64,000 nt of DNA, from the NCBI GenBank assembly GCA_016271365.2, contig JADMNL010000028.1, forward strand, positions 58,546,001 through 58,610,000, given 5' to 3'. A program made the translations under genes and the position numbers. The notes beneath the pieces were generated by a model. It did not search any database and was not told where the DNA came from. It saw nothing but the letters and a program-made list of their open reading frames with translations. The DNA is from Neoceratodus forsteri (lineage: Eukaryota; Chordata; Ceratodontiformes; Ceratodontidae). This document shows positions 54,053 to 64,000 of this stretch, one piece after another; within the stretch, counting starts at the first letter, position 1; every line of letters begins with the position of its first letter.

Positions 54053-55668
54053 CTAGACCCCCCCTTTGTGGATAGGCACCAAGTGAGCCACCCTCCAATC
54101 CTGGGGCACCCTTCCTGTCTGGAGAGAGGCATTGAACAGTGCAGCTAGTGGAGCCGCTAGTTCATCTGCCAGTTCCTTCAGTACCCTTGGATGCAGCGCA
54201 TCCAGTCCTAGTGCCTTGTCAGTTTTCAGCGCCTGTAGGGCCTCACTCACGCTGCCCTCTATGACTTCACCCTCCCTAGCCTTCCCCTCAATAAGGCCCC
54301 CATCCTCTTCTGGGCCTGGCCCACCTGGTACCCCAGCCTCTTTTGAGCCTCTCATCTCCCTCTGCCCTATCCTCTCAGCCGTTCCCCTTCCCGCCTTCCA
54401 GTTGAATGAAGTCCATGTTTCCCTCCCTAAAAACCGAGGCAAAGTACTTGTTTAATACCTCTGCCTGCTCCCCCGCCTCCTGAGCCCATCCTTACCCAGT
54501 CCTAATCCGGGAGATCTGTGCTCTCCTCTTCCTCTTTTCCCCTATGTATCTATAAAATCTCTTTCCACCTCTATGGATATCCTTAGCCAGGTTGTGCTCC
54601 ATCCTCGCCTTTGCTCCCCTCACCACCCTTGTGACCCTTCTAGCTGACAGCTCGTATTCCCCTCTCTCCCATTCCCCCCAGAACACTTAAAACGTGCGTA
54701 GGCAGCCTTCTTATCTCTTACCGCCTCTTGCACCTCCCTGGTCCACCAGCACGGCTTGCTGGCCCTGCCATTTTTGCTCCTTACCCTTGCACACAAGCTA
54801 GTAGCCTCCTGTACCCCTTCTTTAATGGCCTCCCACAATCTATCTACATCCATGTCTGGCCTGATCTGGCTCAAGCTCCCCCTCAGTATCCTGCCCATGC
54901 CCACGAAATCTGCCCCCGTGAAATCCATTACCACTGTGTTTGAGCGGTTGTCTTCCCCCCCCAGGCACAGCATAAACCAGACTGTGGCATGGTCTCCTCC
55001 TGCCAGCAGGCTACACACCTTCAGACCCCTTATCTGGTTGCTGTCTGTAAGGACAACGTCCAGTATCCTCCCCCCCAGTAGGTTCCCCCACCTGTTGGAC
55101 CAGAAAGACATCTTGAAACACATCCATCAGCTTCTGCTCCCTGGCCACCGCTGATGTCATGGTGTCCCAGTCTGCCCCCGCATATTAAGGTCCCCATGAC
55201 CACCACCCTACCCCTTCCACGGTCACAGTGCCCCTTGATGTTCTCAACCAATTTTCCCTCCAGTTCCTCATCCACGGGTGGTCTGTATACCACTCCTACT
55301 TTCAATCTTTTTCCTCCACCCCCCGATTGTAGGGTTACCCAGATCGCTTCCACTCCCCCTTCTGCCTCCTCCACTCCACTCACCAATATGCCATCCATGA
55401 CTATCAGTGCTACACCCCCTCCTCTACCCACTTCTCCATCCCTCCTGAATATTTTGTAGCCCTCCAAATTTAGGTTCCAACCATTCTTCTGGGTGGCCCA
55501 TGTTTCCGTAGTCGCTGCCACATCCGCTGAGCCCTCTGCCAGCATCGCCTGTGGCTTGGGCATTTTGTTGCCCATACTCCTGGCGCTGACCAGGACCGTC
55601 CCTCCACCCCACCCCTCCCTGCACAACTGACTCGGCCCTGCGCACTCCCTATTTGACCTCTCCTGCAC
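54053..55668 (-). pseudogene. CR1-2 ORF2: endonuclease and linker
   Basis: Frames 55668-55030, 55123-54620 and 54442-54053. Endonuclease blocks: VLVSARSMGNKMPK (Ser where CR1-1 has the metal-binding Asn), AATTETWATQ (Glu) and GGDHATVWFMLCLGG (Asp-His). The Asp-Asn block near 55180 is changed (VVVMGTLICGG). Next come a WWTREVQEAVRDKKAAYARF linker and LKTDKALGLDALHPRVLKEL. Frameshifts near 55150 and 54620 break it. The RT core continues at 35220 beyond the hAT1 insertion. Confidence 0.8.
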
Positions 55669-55773
55669 AGCTCTTGCATTGTGTCCATCAGAGTCCCCTG
55701 CCCTTATTTGCCGCCGTAGACCAGGGACCTCAGTCAGTCCTCCTGTCTCCAGTCCTTCACTAGTCCCCCCCCC

Positions 55774-57170
55774 TTACAAGTTTAAACCCCACTTCTCATT
55801 AATGAATTCAGCGAGTTTCAGTTTTAAGATCTCCTTCACCTCTAGGTTAAGATGTAACCTATCCCTAGCATATAACCCCTTATCATCCCATGTGCCCCCC
55901 CAGTCCCCCACCAGTCCAGACCTTTCTGCCCTGCACCAATCCCTGAGCCACTGGTTCATACCTCTCAGTTTGTGGTTGGCCTCCGCAGATGTCCTAGGCA
56001 CTGGCAGGATTTCCGAGAAAGAAAGTGAACTCCCTTTAGAATGGCAGACCGTGGCTAGCTCCCAGAACCTCGCCTGGATTTCCAGATCGCTGTTCCCTTC
56101 CAAATCGTTTGTGCCCAGGTGTGCTAGGAAATCAGGGGATCCCTGCATTCCAAAGCTAAGGAATATAGCTGGAATGTGGCCTTGTGAACGGACAGTCCTG
56201 GGCTGCTTATACCCTTCCCTAGTCCCTCCCACTGGATGCCCCTGGTCATGGAGTCCCCCAGCAGGATCATCTTTACTTTCCTCCCACTTACTGGCCCTTT
56301 TGACCCCTTCTAGGCTCTTCCTTCTGTCATCAGCTCCCAGCTTACTCCTCCCACCCCCATTAGTCTGGGTTTCACTAGTCTGTGTGTGTCCTACCATGCT
56401 CTTCTTTCTGCATGCAGTTCCCAATTTACTCCCCCCCCCACCTCCTGGTCGTCACAGCTTGCCCCGGACTCCTTTTTGGGCCAGAATCCACAGATCCCCT
56501 CCCTCCCCCCTTCAACTGATTCCTCCCTGCCTCCACCCCCCGACCTTGTCTCCCCTCCTTCTGGCATAATTCTCCCTCCTCCTCCTCATCCCCCTTCCCA
56601 CCCTCAGCAGTTATCTCCCTCCCGACCCTGGTCCCCCAAGTGCCTCTACCACCCCTCTCCCTGAGTGCCTGCTCAACCCCAGTCCCCCCACCTCCAGCTT
56701 ACTGGTCCCCATTCTCACTGCCTGCCTTCTCCCTCCAGTGTCACTACCCTCCTCCTCCCACCCACCTCCCCGACAATCTAACCAAATGCTCTCTGACTGT
56801 CTGCCCCCCCAACACCTTCCTCCTCCTCCCCTCCTGGGTAAAGCTTGGTGTATCTGTTGCTAAGAGTGATGCCTGCCCCTGGCATGCTGTCTCCTGCCTC
56901 CCTCACCCTTCTTTGCTCCCCCTGGCCAGACCCTCTCCTGTGAGGTGTTTTCCATCTGTTGCTCATATTACGCCCTACCCCTCCGGAGTCTCCATGGGGC
57001 CCGTGCCTACCTGCATCCTGGGGTATGATGTAGTGGCCTCACCACCCTCCATGGGACCGTTTCCCCTGCTTCCCCCCCCCATGCCTTCCAGTTCTCTGCT
57101 GATCCCCTCTACCGCCCCCCTAAGTCCTGCCAGCTGGGAACACACTGGGCACCCATGCCCAATTTAGGAT
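55774..57170 (-). pseudogene. CR1-2 ORF1 with SGNH esterase domain
   Basis: ORF1 homologous to the one in CR1-1. Upstream part: MSNRWKTPHRRGSGQGE and LSNRYTKLYPGGEEEE, two diverged repeats matching the 46-residue repeat of CR1-1. Esterase part: KMILLGDSMTRGIQWEG near 56260 (Ser), FLAHLGTNDLEGNSDLEIQ near 56100, and GLYARDRLHLNLE near 55860 (Asp/His). The last two blocks share one long frame, 56424-55774, so this ORF1 is less damaged than in CR1-1; one frameshift separates it from the GDS block. Confidence 0.8.
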
Positions 57171-57765
57171 TATCGCTGCCCCGCACCCCGTACACCCAAT
57201 CACCCTGCCGAAGATGCCTGCTCTGGCCAGCCCCGAATCCATCCTCATTCTGGTGTGAGCAGGACCAACCACTTGCAGCCCAATAGTTTTTGCCCTTCTC
57301 ACGTGATCAGACAGCACATACAATCAGCAGATATCATAATTTACAACTGTCAAAACCCCACAGTACTATACAAATCAGCAGATATCACAGTTCACATCTA
57401 TCAAATCCCACAGCCGTATATGTAGCTAGCATGTATTCAATGGTGTCCAAGCAGACCCAGCATACGATCTTGCCTACCCCCCAAAGTTCAGCACAGTAAA
57501 CAGTACAGCCCAGAATCAGGTCCCATACATCCTATGTCTCAGCTGTATAGTGCTCAGCATACAGTCATCTTTTCCTTTAATATCCTCAGTCCCCACCCGC
57601 TCAGCTTGCTCCTCCCAGATCCAGTCAGAAGCAGCAGTGCAGGACACCCACAGCAGTCCAGGCTTCCCACTCACAGCCCCCCCCCAGGCTCCACCCCCAC
57701 CGACTATTTAATAGAGGTCGGGGCCGGGGTGGGTGGTGTGGCACAAACAACACAGCAGCAGCTCT

Positions 57766-58859
57766 TCCCCTTGCGACTGGGCTAATGGCCTTTATAAGCC
57801 CAGTGGCACAGTTAAAGTATGCGCTTTGTGCTGAATAGCTGCGTCCCTCCAAGCACTCCCTTACCGCCGATGTGACTTCCTTCGGCCCTGGGTCTCCTGT
57901 GACCACCGATGTGGTCCTTCTCACTCCCACCGCCGGTGTGGCCCCAGATCTCCAGCCCCAAACAACACAGCAGCAGCTGATGATCTGGATCCACTGTCTG
58001 ACGATGACTGGTGCATGGTCTGCCCACAAAATACACGAGAAGTCGTAGGGCAGAAATCTTTAGGCCCCCCGATATGCCTCTAAGAAACAGCTTTGGGGTA
58101 CTTCATCACGAATTACCAAGTGTAAATGAACAGGTTGTTCAAACTGCACCCTCGCCAGAACATAAAACAGACCCCAATGTTTCCCCTAAGCGTCTATGCA
58201 TAGCGGTCCTGTGATGCTTATGCTGGATGCCGCTATCCTTCTGATGTACTGCTATGCTTCCCACTACGCCTCTGCACATCATAAGCCTGCTCAGGGTTTC
58301 CCTTTTCTTCTGACATGCTATTTACAGACTGAAATGAGTAATTATAGCAGACAGCCCAGATGATTGGACTGTCTCCAGCATTAACTACTCACTTTAATTA
58401 AGTCATTTGTACCTTCCTGGGCTGGCATCCCCAGAAAGAAAGCAACCTCCCCTCCCCCCACAGCACTTTACACCTCCGGAATCAGCCCACCAAGCAGCCC
58501 TTTGAACTCTGGAAATTTTACACACAATTATAAGTACAAATATTATATTCGTACTGATAACCAATGCTGTACGTTTCATATTCAAATCTTAGAAGCACAA
58601 ATCTGTACTATCGAGAGAGTTGAATATGGAAACATACAACATTTGATTTGAGTCGGTGACAGTAAGTAGTTTTAAGTATAAAATGTCACTTTTTAAAAGT
58701 AGAAATAAAATCAGAAAACAGTCAAGACCCCCAGAATGCACCATTTTCAAACACTTTTCAAATATTTTCCAGGAGTATGCCCCAGAACCCTCCCTCCCCG
58801 ACTGGTTAGGATTTGACTTTGCAAACCGCCTTTCCTTTCAATTTCTTCTTGGGAAACAT
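57766..58859. other. Unassigned, with a partial copy of the CR1 5' region
   Basis: The motif ACAACACAGCAGCAGCT at 57746-57762 recurs at 57963-57979, about 217 bp away, with three CCGCCGATGTG-like repeats between. This could be an extra 5' UTR unit of CR1-2 or flanking duplication. The rest up to 58859 is unassigned. Confidence 0.4.
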
Positions 58860-59532
58860 TGAGATCAAAATTGTTCTGTGGGACTATTATTAAACATAGT
58901 GACACAAGCATGACCCGCCTGCCTCATAGCCTACAGCTAGTGTCTACTTTCCCATTTGCAAATTATACTGCAAAACCACTAGAGGGTAACAACTCACGGA
59001 GGTTGCAATCCTCTTCCCACTACTCTCCAGTAAAACTTCTAGTCCTGGGTCCTTCAAAATCTTGACTGCTCCACGGTGCCCGTACGCTCCAGTTTTAACT
59101 GAACTTCCCTCAGATCACTGGAATATTGTTCTCAGCCTAAATTCACCCCATACTATCGGTGACAAGAACTCTGTGATCACCACAATGCCCACCAAGTCAG
59201 AGGGGATTTCTGCGAGCCTTGTTCTGCTCACTATAATATCACCTGCAGGTCCACCTAGTGGACTGCGTCCTCAACCCACACAATGGATCTCCCAACTAGC
59301 AGTGCTAAATGCTTATGGGACCTTCACATCCCATGGCACTGGAGTCTCCGAGCACACCTAGCATGGATGCGCTATGCCCTGGTCATGATAATGCCAACTT
59401 CATGGTCCATACATGCTGTCACTCTTCCCTGGGATGGTGATACAATTCAACACCGTAAAAGAGCGACTATCTAGGAGAAGTAAATGAGGAAGGAATCTGA
59501 AACTCCTACTGTGCCATCTTGTTTGCCTTCTC

Positions 59533-60302
59533 ATGCTCCTACTTCTACTATCAGGCAATGTGCACCCCAACCCAGGCCCGCCACAACAGGTGAATCGAAC
59601 GACCAAGGCAGCTGGACTTACTCTTGCCTCAATTAACATATGCAGTCTGCTCACTTACTTGGATAACCTGAAAGCATGGGTTACCCAACACAGTTCGGAC
59701 ATCCTCTCAGTGGTGGAGTCTTGGTCTCTCCCAAAGTACTGGACCCCACTATCTTTTTACCAGGTTACACTTCATTCAGACAGGACCATCTCTAAAAAAG
59801 AGGTGGGGGCTGTGTCCTATACATCAGGGATTCCCTTCAGGGGCATGTCCTCTCCTCCCCCAATAGTAGTGATAACCTGCAGGTCCTGACCGTAAAATTC
59901 CTTCTGGGGTCACACAGCAGAGCTCTCACCGTACTCTCTGTATACATCCCACCCAAACTCACTGGGGCTGGTACTGCGGACATGATGGACTATGTAAGCA
60001 ACCAGACTCTTAATACTGAAATCATGATGCTGGGAGATTTCAGCATCAACTGGCTCTCCTCTACTGCCACCTCAATCAAAGATGCCTTAACAACCATCCA
60101 TTTCTCACAAATGGTTGAGACTCCAACCCGTATCAGCTACAAAACTGGGACCAGCACACTCCTTGACTGGGTTCTATCCAATTGGCCTGCATGCATCCAC
60201 AACACTACTGTTCTCCCTAATTGCCTGAATGACCACTCTCTGGTCACACGTACCTGGTCTTCCAACTATTGTAAATCACCCATCAGAACAATTACAAACT
60301 GA
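59533..60302 (+). pseudogene. L2-full endonuclease domain
   Basis: Begins LLLLLSGNVHPNPGP, the signature start of L2/CR1-group pol proteins, followed by TLASINICSLLTYLDNL (Asn), ILSVVESW (Glu), VLSVYIPP, IMMLGDFSINWLS (Asp) and LNDHSLVTRTW (Asp-His). Catalytic blocks are kept. Frame breaks at about 59889 and 59980. Confidence 0.85.
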
Positions 60303-60730
60303 GTCTTACTAAAAGGGCACTAGGAGCTGCTATAAATGGACCTCAAGAGTGCAGACTGGACAGCACTCTATAATGCCAATAATGTGGACACAGCCCTGGC
60401 CAACTTCATAAAAAACCTTCAACGCCATCTGTGACACGTGTGCCCCGATAAAAACCAGAAAGATAAGAGGGCGCAGTAACCCCTGGATTACCCCTGAGCT
60501 CCTAGAGCAACTACAAGCCAGAGATCACTTATGGCAAATGACAAGAGCACACGGTACTACCGTTAACATACAGAGGTATAAAAAAGCTCAGAATGCGTGC
60601 ACTAAAGCCATCTGACTCACCAAATGCAAATACTACAAAGAAGCCCTCTCCAGCGCCTAGAATGACAGCAGGTCGTTCTGGGATAACCTCAACAACATAA
60701 CCGACAAGGACCCCAAATCTGCACCCGGCC

Positions 60731-61720
60731 ATGCTCTTGATTGATGACATACCGTCCTTGGACCACATGCACATTGCCAACGCACTTAACATCACATTCA
60801 CAGACCTAAGCAGTGTGTTACCAGCAGATTACTACAACCCCCCACCGCCAACTGATCCTAATATGGCCAAACAACCATCACTTAACCGCCCGCTCTTCTA
60901 CTTTAAAGAAGTCTCTCAAGCCGAAGCTAAACAGTACCTGGAGAAGGAGCTAGGGAAATCTAGACATAGCTGGGACACTCTGGACCTAAAATTCGTCAAG
61001 CTGGCCCTGGCTGAAGTCCTAGGCCCACTCACCAAACTAATCAACCTCTCCCTCTGCCTCTCACAGTTCCCCCAGAGATGGAAATCAGCCACAGTAACTC
61101 AAGTGCACAAAGGTGGTGACAGGACCCTATATAACAACTACAGCCCTATCTCCATACTCCCCCCTCTCTCCAAAGCCCTCGAGCGGATAGTGGTGGACCA
61201 GTTAGTCAAACGCCTGAACCAATACCAACGTCTCTGTCCTGAGCAACACAGCTTCCGATCAGGTCACAGTACTATCACGGCCTTGCTCAAATGCACTGGA
61301 CACATTCACCATTCAATTGATCAAGGTCTCCTGGTTGGGGCAACTTTCATCGACCTATCAAAAACATTTGATATGGTGCATCAGAAGCTCCTGCTGGACC
61401 AACTGTCAGCTACGGGACCCTCCTCGGAATCAGTATGCTGATTCAGCAGCTACCTTCACAATCACTCACAAAAACGTCAAAATGGGGGGGGAATCACCTC
61501 TGATAACAGACCAGTCCGCTCAGGGGTCCCACAAGGATCAATTCTGGAACCCCTACTTTCAGTTTATTCCTAAACAAACTGCCATCCACATGCCTGGGCC
61601 GAATGCTCCTATATGCAGATGACATGGTCATATTCAACAGCAACCCTAATCCTGAACAACTGGCGATGGATCTCCCAAAGGGTTCTCAGCCGCTGAAAAA
61701 TGGTTTATGGATCACAGACT
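60731..61720 (+). pseudogene. L2-full reverse transcriptase
   Basis: Frame 60731-61441 reads KSRHSWDTLDLKFVKLAL, NNYSPISILPPLSKALERIVVDQL, EQHSFRSGHSTITALL and VGATFIDLSKTFDMVHQKLLLDQL (motif A). After shifts near 61440 the next blocks are RSGVPQGSILEPLLS (motif B, 61505-61560) and LLYADDMVIFNSNP (motif C with intact YADD, 61610-61650). L2-clade style, distinct from the CR1 copies, which have LDFSKAFDSVPH and FADD. Confidence 0.85.
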
Positions 61721-62349
61721 AGTCATGAACTGCAAAAAAACAGACTATAATGTTCACCAGCACACAAAGCAAGCATAAGACTTCCCCCATTGCATTCAGG
61801 AACGTCGATGTGGACCCACTGGAACACATCCAGCAGTTCAGGTACCTGAGCATCACACTCAACTCTACATTTTCATATGCCCAACACACCGACAACACAG
61901 CAAGAGCAATTAATACAAGAATAGGGACCCTATACAGGCATAGACACTGCCTAACACGAGGCATTGAACCTGGCCATCAACAGCTTGATAGTCTCCCTCA
62001 CTGACTATGGTCTAGCAATCTACGGGTCGGTGACAGACACAGCCCTAAACCACATCACCAATGCACTAAACAAGGTGGGCCAACTGCTCACAGGTGCGGA
62101 AAGACTAACTAGACTGTGAGCTCTACACCTGAGCAGGTTGGCTACAGCTGATGGACAAACTACCAAACCTGCCCCATCGCCAAGAAATACTCCCTCAACC
62201 AACATCCCATAGGGGTCCAGAACCTCCTAACTCCACACTCAAGCACCTGACCCACAAGGAACTCCTCCACTCAGACCTACAAAGTTCCCAGATGCCGCAC
62301 AGCCCTAGCACAATGTGCCTTTGCCCCCATACTGGGCGCCAACTTTGCT

Positions 62350-62359
62350 GTCCCCACCC
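62350..62359 (+). repeat. Target-site duplication, left (CR1-4)
   Basis: GTCCCCACCC, identical to 63473-63482. The L2 protein reads GANFAVPT up to here and LPPDVINA just after the second copy. Confidence 0.85.
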
Positions 62360-63472
62360 CCTTGGGTTTCTCTGTCCCCAGCCCAAGGCGCTCCTTGTAT
62401 TGGACTTAGTCAGCCTCCCCCTCCCCATACCTGCCCCAGCCCTCTTAAACCCCTCCACAGTCTCTGTGGAGGGGTTTAAGAGGGGCTGGTAATATCTGTG
62501 AATGCTAGTTTACCAGAAATATATATAGCCAGTCCCCATCCTTTTGTTTGTGTGTTCTGTCTTGACGTAACAAGTTGTGTACCCTCTCAGTAAAATAACA
62601 CCTCCTCCTCTCTCCCGAGTCTCCCCAACTCCAGCTTCCATCCATGTTCTCTAGCTGCCCCCCCCTTCTCTTTCCTTTGGAACACCCCGACTGAGAATCC
62701 CTTCTTTATCCCCTTTATGTACTTGAAGACCTCCATCATATCCACCCTGTCCCTCCTCTCCTCCAGGGTGTACATGTTGAGCTCCTCGAGCCTCTCCCCG
62801 TTGGTCCTGTTCCCCAAGCCCCAGATCATTTTGGTTGCCCTCCTTTGTACCCTCTCCAGGAGTGCAATGCCCCTTTTTAAGTGGGGTCTCCAAAACTGCA
62901 CACAGTACTTGAGGTGCAGCCTAACCAAGAAGTTATACAGAGGGAGGATCACTTTCCCCCTTCTGAAGGTTATCCCCCTAGCGATGCATCCCAGCATCTC
63001 ACTGCCTTTTGCTGCTGCCCGCCTACAAGTCTCAGAGTTATTCATTCTGACGTCTATCACCATCCCCAGATCTCTCTCGCCCTTCGAGACTTGTTGTGTG
63101 TCACCCCCACGGTATACCCTTGGCCTGGCTTTCTCGCCCCCACGTGCAGAACCCTGCATTTCCCTGCACTGAACCTCAGTTTCCACTTTCTTAACCACTT
63201 CTCCAGAGCCTCCAGGTCCTTCTGCAGGTCCACTCTCCCTTCCTCCCCATCCACCACAAGCTCACAGCTTTGAGTCATCCACAAAGAGACTAATTTCGCT
63301 CGATACCCTTCCTTATGTCAGAGATATAGGCGTTAAACAGGAGGGGCCCTAGCACCGATCCCTGGGGAACCCCACTAATGACTCTCCTTGGAGATGAGAC
63401 TAGCCCCCCCCCCCAACCACCACCCACTGAGTACGGTCCAAGAGCCAATTTCCTATCCATCTGATCATCTGC
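62360..63472 (-). mobile_element. CR1 LINE fragment (CR1-4) nested in L2-full
   Basis: A 5'-truncated CR1 in minus orientation with 10-bp target duplications. From 63472 it reads [43 protein letters not shown] (RT motif B), [56 protein letters not shown] and HGWKLELGRLG. It is diverged from CR1-1 and CR1-2, so a different subfamily. The region 62433-62590 is rearranged and holds a hairpin. It lacks the TTAGTATG octamers at its 3' end. Confidence 0.85.
62434..62488. repeat. Strong hairpin in CR1-4
   Basis: CAGCCCTCTTAAACCCCTCC and its near-perfect complement face each other around CACAGTCTCTGTG. Both arms encode the CR1 phrase VEGFKRG, one on each strand. Confidence 0.8.
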
Positions 63473-63482
63473 GTCCCCACCC
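63473..63482 (+). repeat. Target-site duplication, right (CR1-4)
   Basis: Second copy of GTCCCCACCC, after which L2 sequence resumes. Confidence 0.85.
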
Positions 63483-64000
63483 ACCATTACCTCCTGATGT
63501 TATCAATGCCACATCTATTGGATCGTTCAAATGCAGACTCTGGCAGCACCTAGTAAAATCTAGTAAATGTGACTGCTACCATTACCACCCTCCCGGAGCA
63601 TCAACCAACTACCTGCAGTTACCTCCTGACAACTCATTGGGTTGAGGGACCCCAATCCCAGCACTTTAGGTTTCACCTACCCCACCAATCATGACATCGC
63701 TCCCACTTCCCTACCCCCAAAGATGCTCCCAACTACCTTACTCCTTCCACCCATGTTTGCAACCCCTCCTTCTCAGCTCTGAGAGCTTCCAAATAGGGTG
63801 TTAACCTCCGACACCAGCTAGCTGCTATACTGCCTAAGCTGTTTAATGCTGTTGTACCCTGTAACTTACCTGTACCATATGTAACCCAGTCATCTATATT
63901 ATATTGTACTGTCTATGTAATGGACGTGGAACCTATAAATGAGCATATGCTCATTAGTGTAATCCAAGACCTCAATAAAAAAAAAAAAAAAGGGCATTTG

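Larger units (their letters stand above)
54036..57765 (-). mobile_element. CR1-2, 5' half (5' UTR to start of RT)
   Basis: Minus-strand 5' half of the CR1 element split by hAT1. From 57765 downwards: a 5' region matching CR1-1 (ACCCACCCCGG and GACCTCTATTAAAT, 57680-57735), ORF1 (57170 to about 55774), endonuclease (55668 to about 54900) and the start of RT (FNASLQTGRVPQDWRVAHLVPIHKGG, 54140-54053). The 3' half is at 33863-35251. Copies CR1-1 and CR1-2 share every domain. Confidence 0.9.
58860..63990 (+). mobile_element. L2-type LINE, long copy (L2-full)
   Basis: Plus-strand L2-group LINE with endonuclease (59533 to about 60300), RT (about 60900-61660), C-terminal part to 62359, then, after nested CR1-4, the end of the protein ([22 protein letters not shown]) and 3' UTR with A-rich tail at 63975-63991. 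The 5' boundary is approximate; I saw no clear ORF1 esterase upstream. Many stops and frameshifts. Confidence 0.8.

Noticed and set aside
55679..56569. 296-codon plus-strand open frame rich in Pro, Ser and Leu
   Set aside because: It is the antisense of CR1-2 ORF1, whose minus-strand frame encodes a recognisable SGNH esterase.
33863..57765. CR1-2 halves as two independent truncated LINE copies
   Set aside because: Breakpoints coincide within 8 bp, order and strand agree, and the rejoined sequence aligns without gap to CR1-1.

Overview
The window looks like transposon-packed nuclear DNA from a non-mammalian vertebrate. CR1 and L2 LINEs, tRNA-like SINEs, DIRS tyrosine-recombinase retroelements and hAT DNA transposons sit inside one another. 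This mixture fits an amphibian, a lobe-finned fish (lungfish or coelacanth type) or another early-branching fish. I cannot name the species. I found no convincing host gene exon, tRNA, rRNA or CRISPR array. All recognisable coding sequence belongs to mobile elements, and almost all of it is broken by stops or frameshifts.

Layout. 1-3.5 kb is mostly unassigned, with one L2-type tail. 3.5-11.3 kb holds DIRS copy A on the minus strand, 5'-truncated and interrupted by a CR1 3' end, a LINE of uncertain clade (itself carrying a SINE and a palindromic MITE) and an L2 tail. 11.4-13.4 kb is a minus-strand L2 fragment. 14-19.8 kb holds an L2 tail, two copies of a roughly 600-bp SINE family ('SINE-a'), a tRNA-derived SINE ('SINE-b') and a 600-bp palindrome. 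19.9-32.25 kb is DIRS copy B, complete in outline: inverted terminal repeats, gag, RT, RNase H, tyrosine recombinase and internal complementary region. It is split by a nearly full-length CR1 LINE (CR1-1, 9-bp target duplication), a SINE-a copy (14-bp target duplication) and a short LINE tail. 32.4-33.6 kb is another L2 3' part.

The most striking structure runs from 33.86 to 57.77 kb. One minus-strand CR1 LINE (CR1-2) is cut in its RT region by an 18.8-kb insertion flanked by an 8-bp near-perfect duplication. The insertion carries a broken hAT transposase (hAT1) with a probable spliceosomal intron, and both its ends carry the same AGCCAC/GTGGCT subterminal motif. Inside hAT1 lies a 6.96-kb hAT element (hAT2) with matching termini and a perfect 8-bp target duplication. 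Inside hAT2 lies a 1.09-kb inverted-repeat element whose interior is a 67-bp tandem array. 58.9-64.0 kb is a long L2-type LINE carrying a CR1 fragment (CR1-4) with a perfect 10-bp target duplication.

Nesting and target-site duplications give a relative order of insertion and let several element ends be fixed to the base. Family names rest on motifs I can read (RT, endonuclease, SGNH esterase, hAT, DIRS). No database search was possible.
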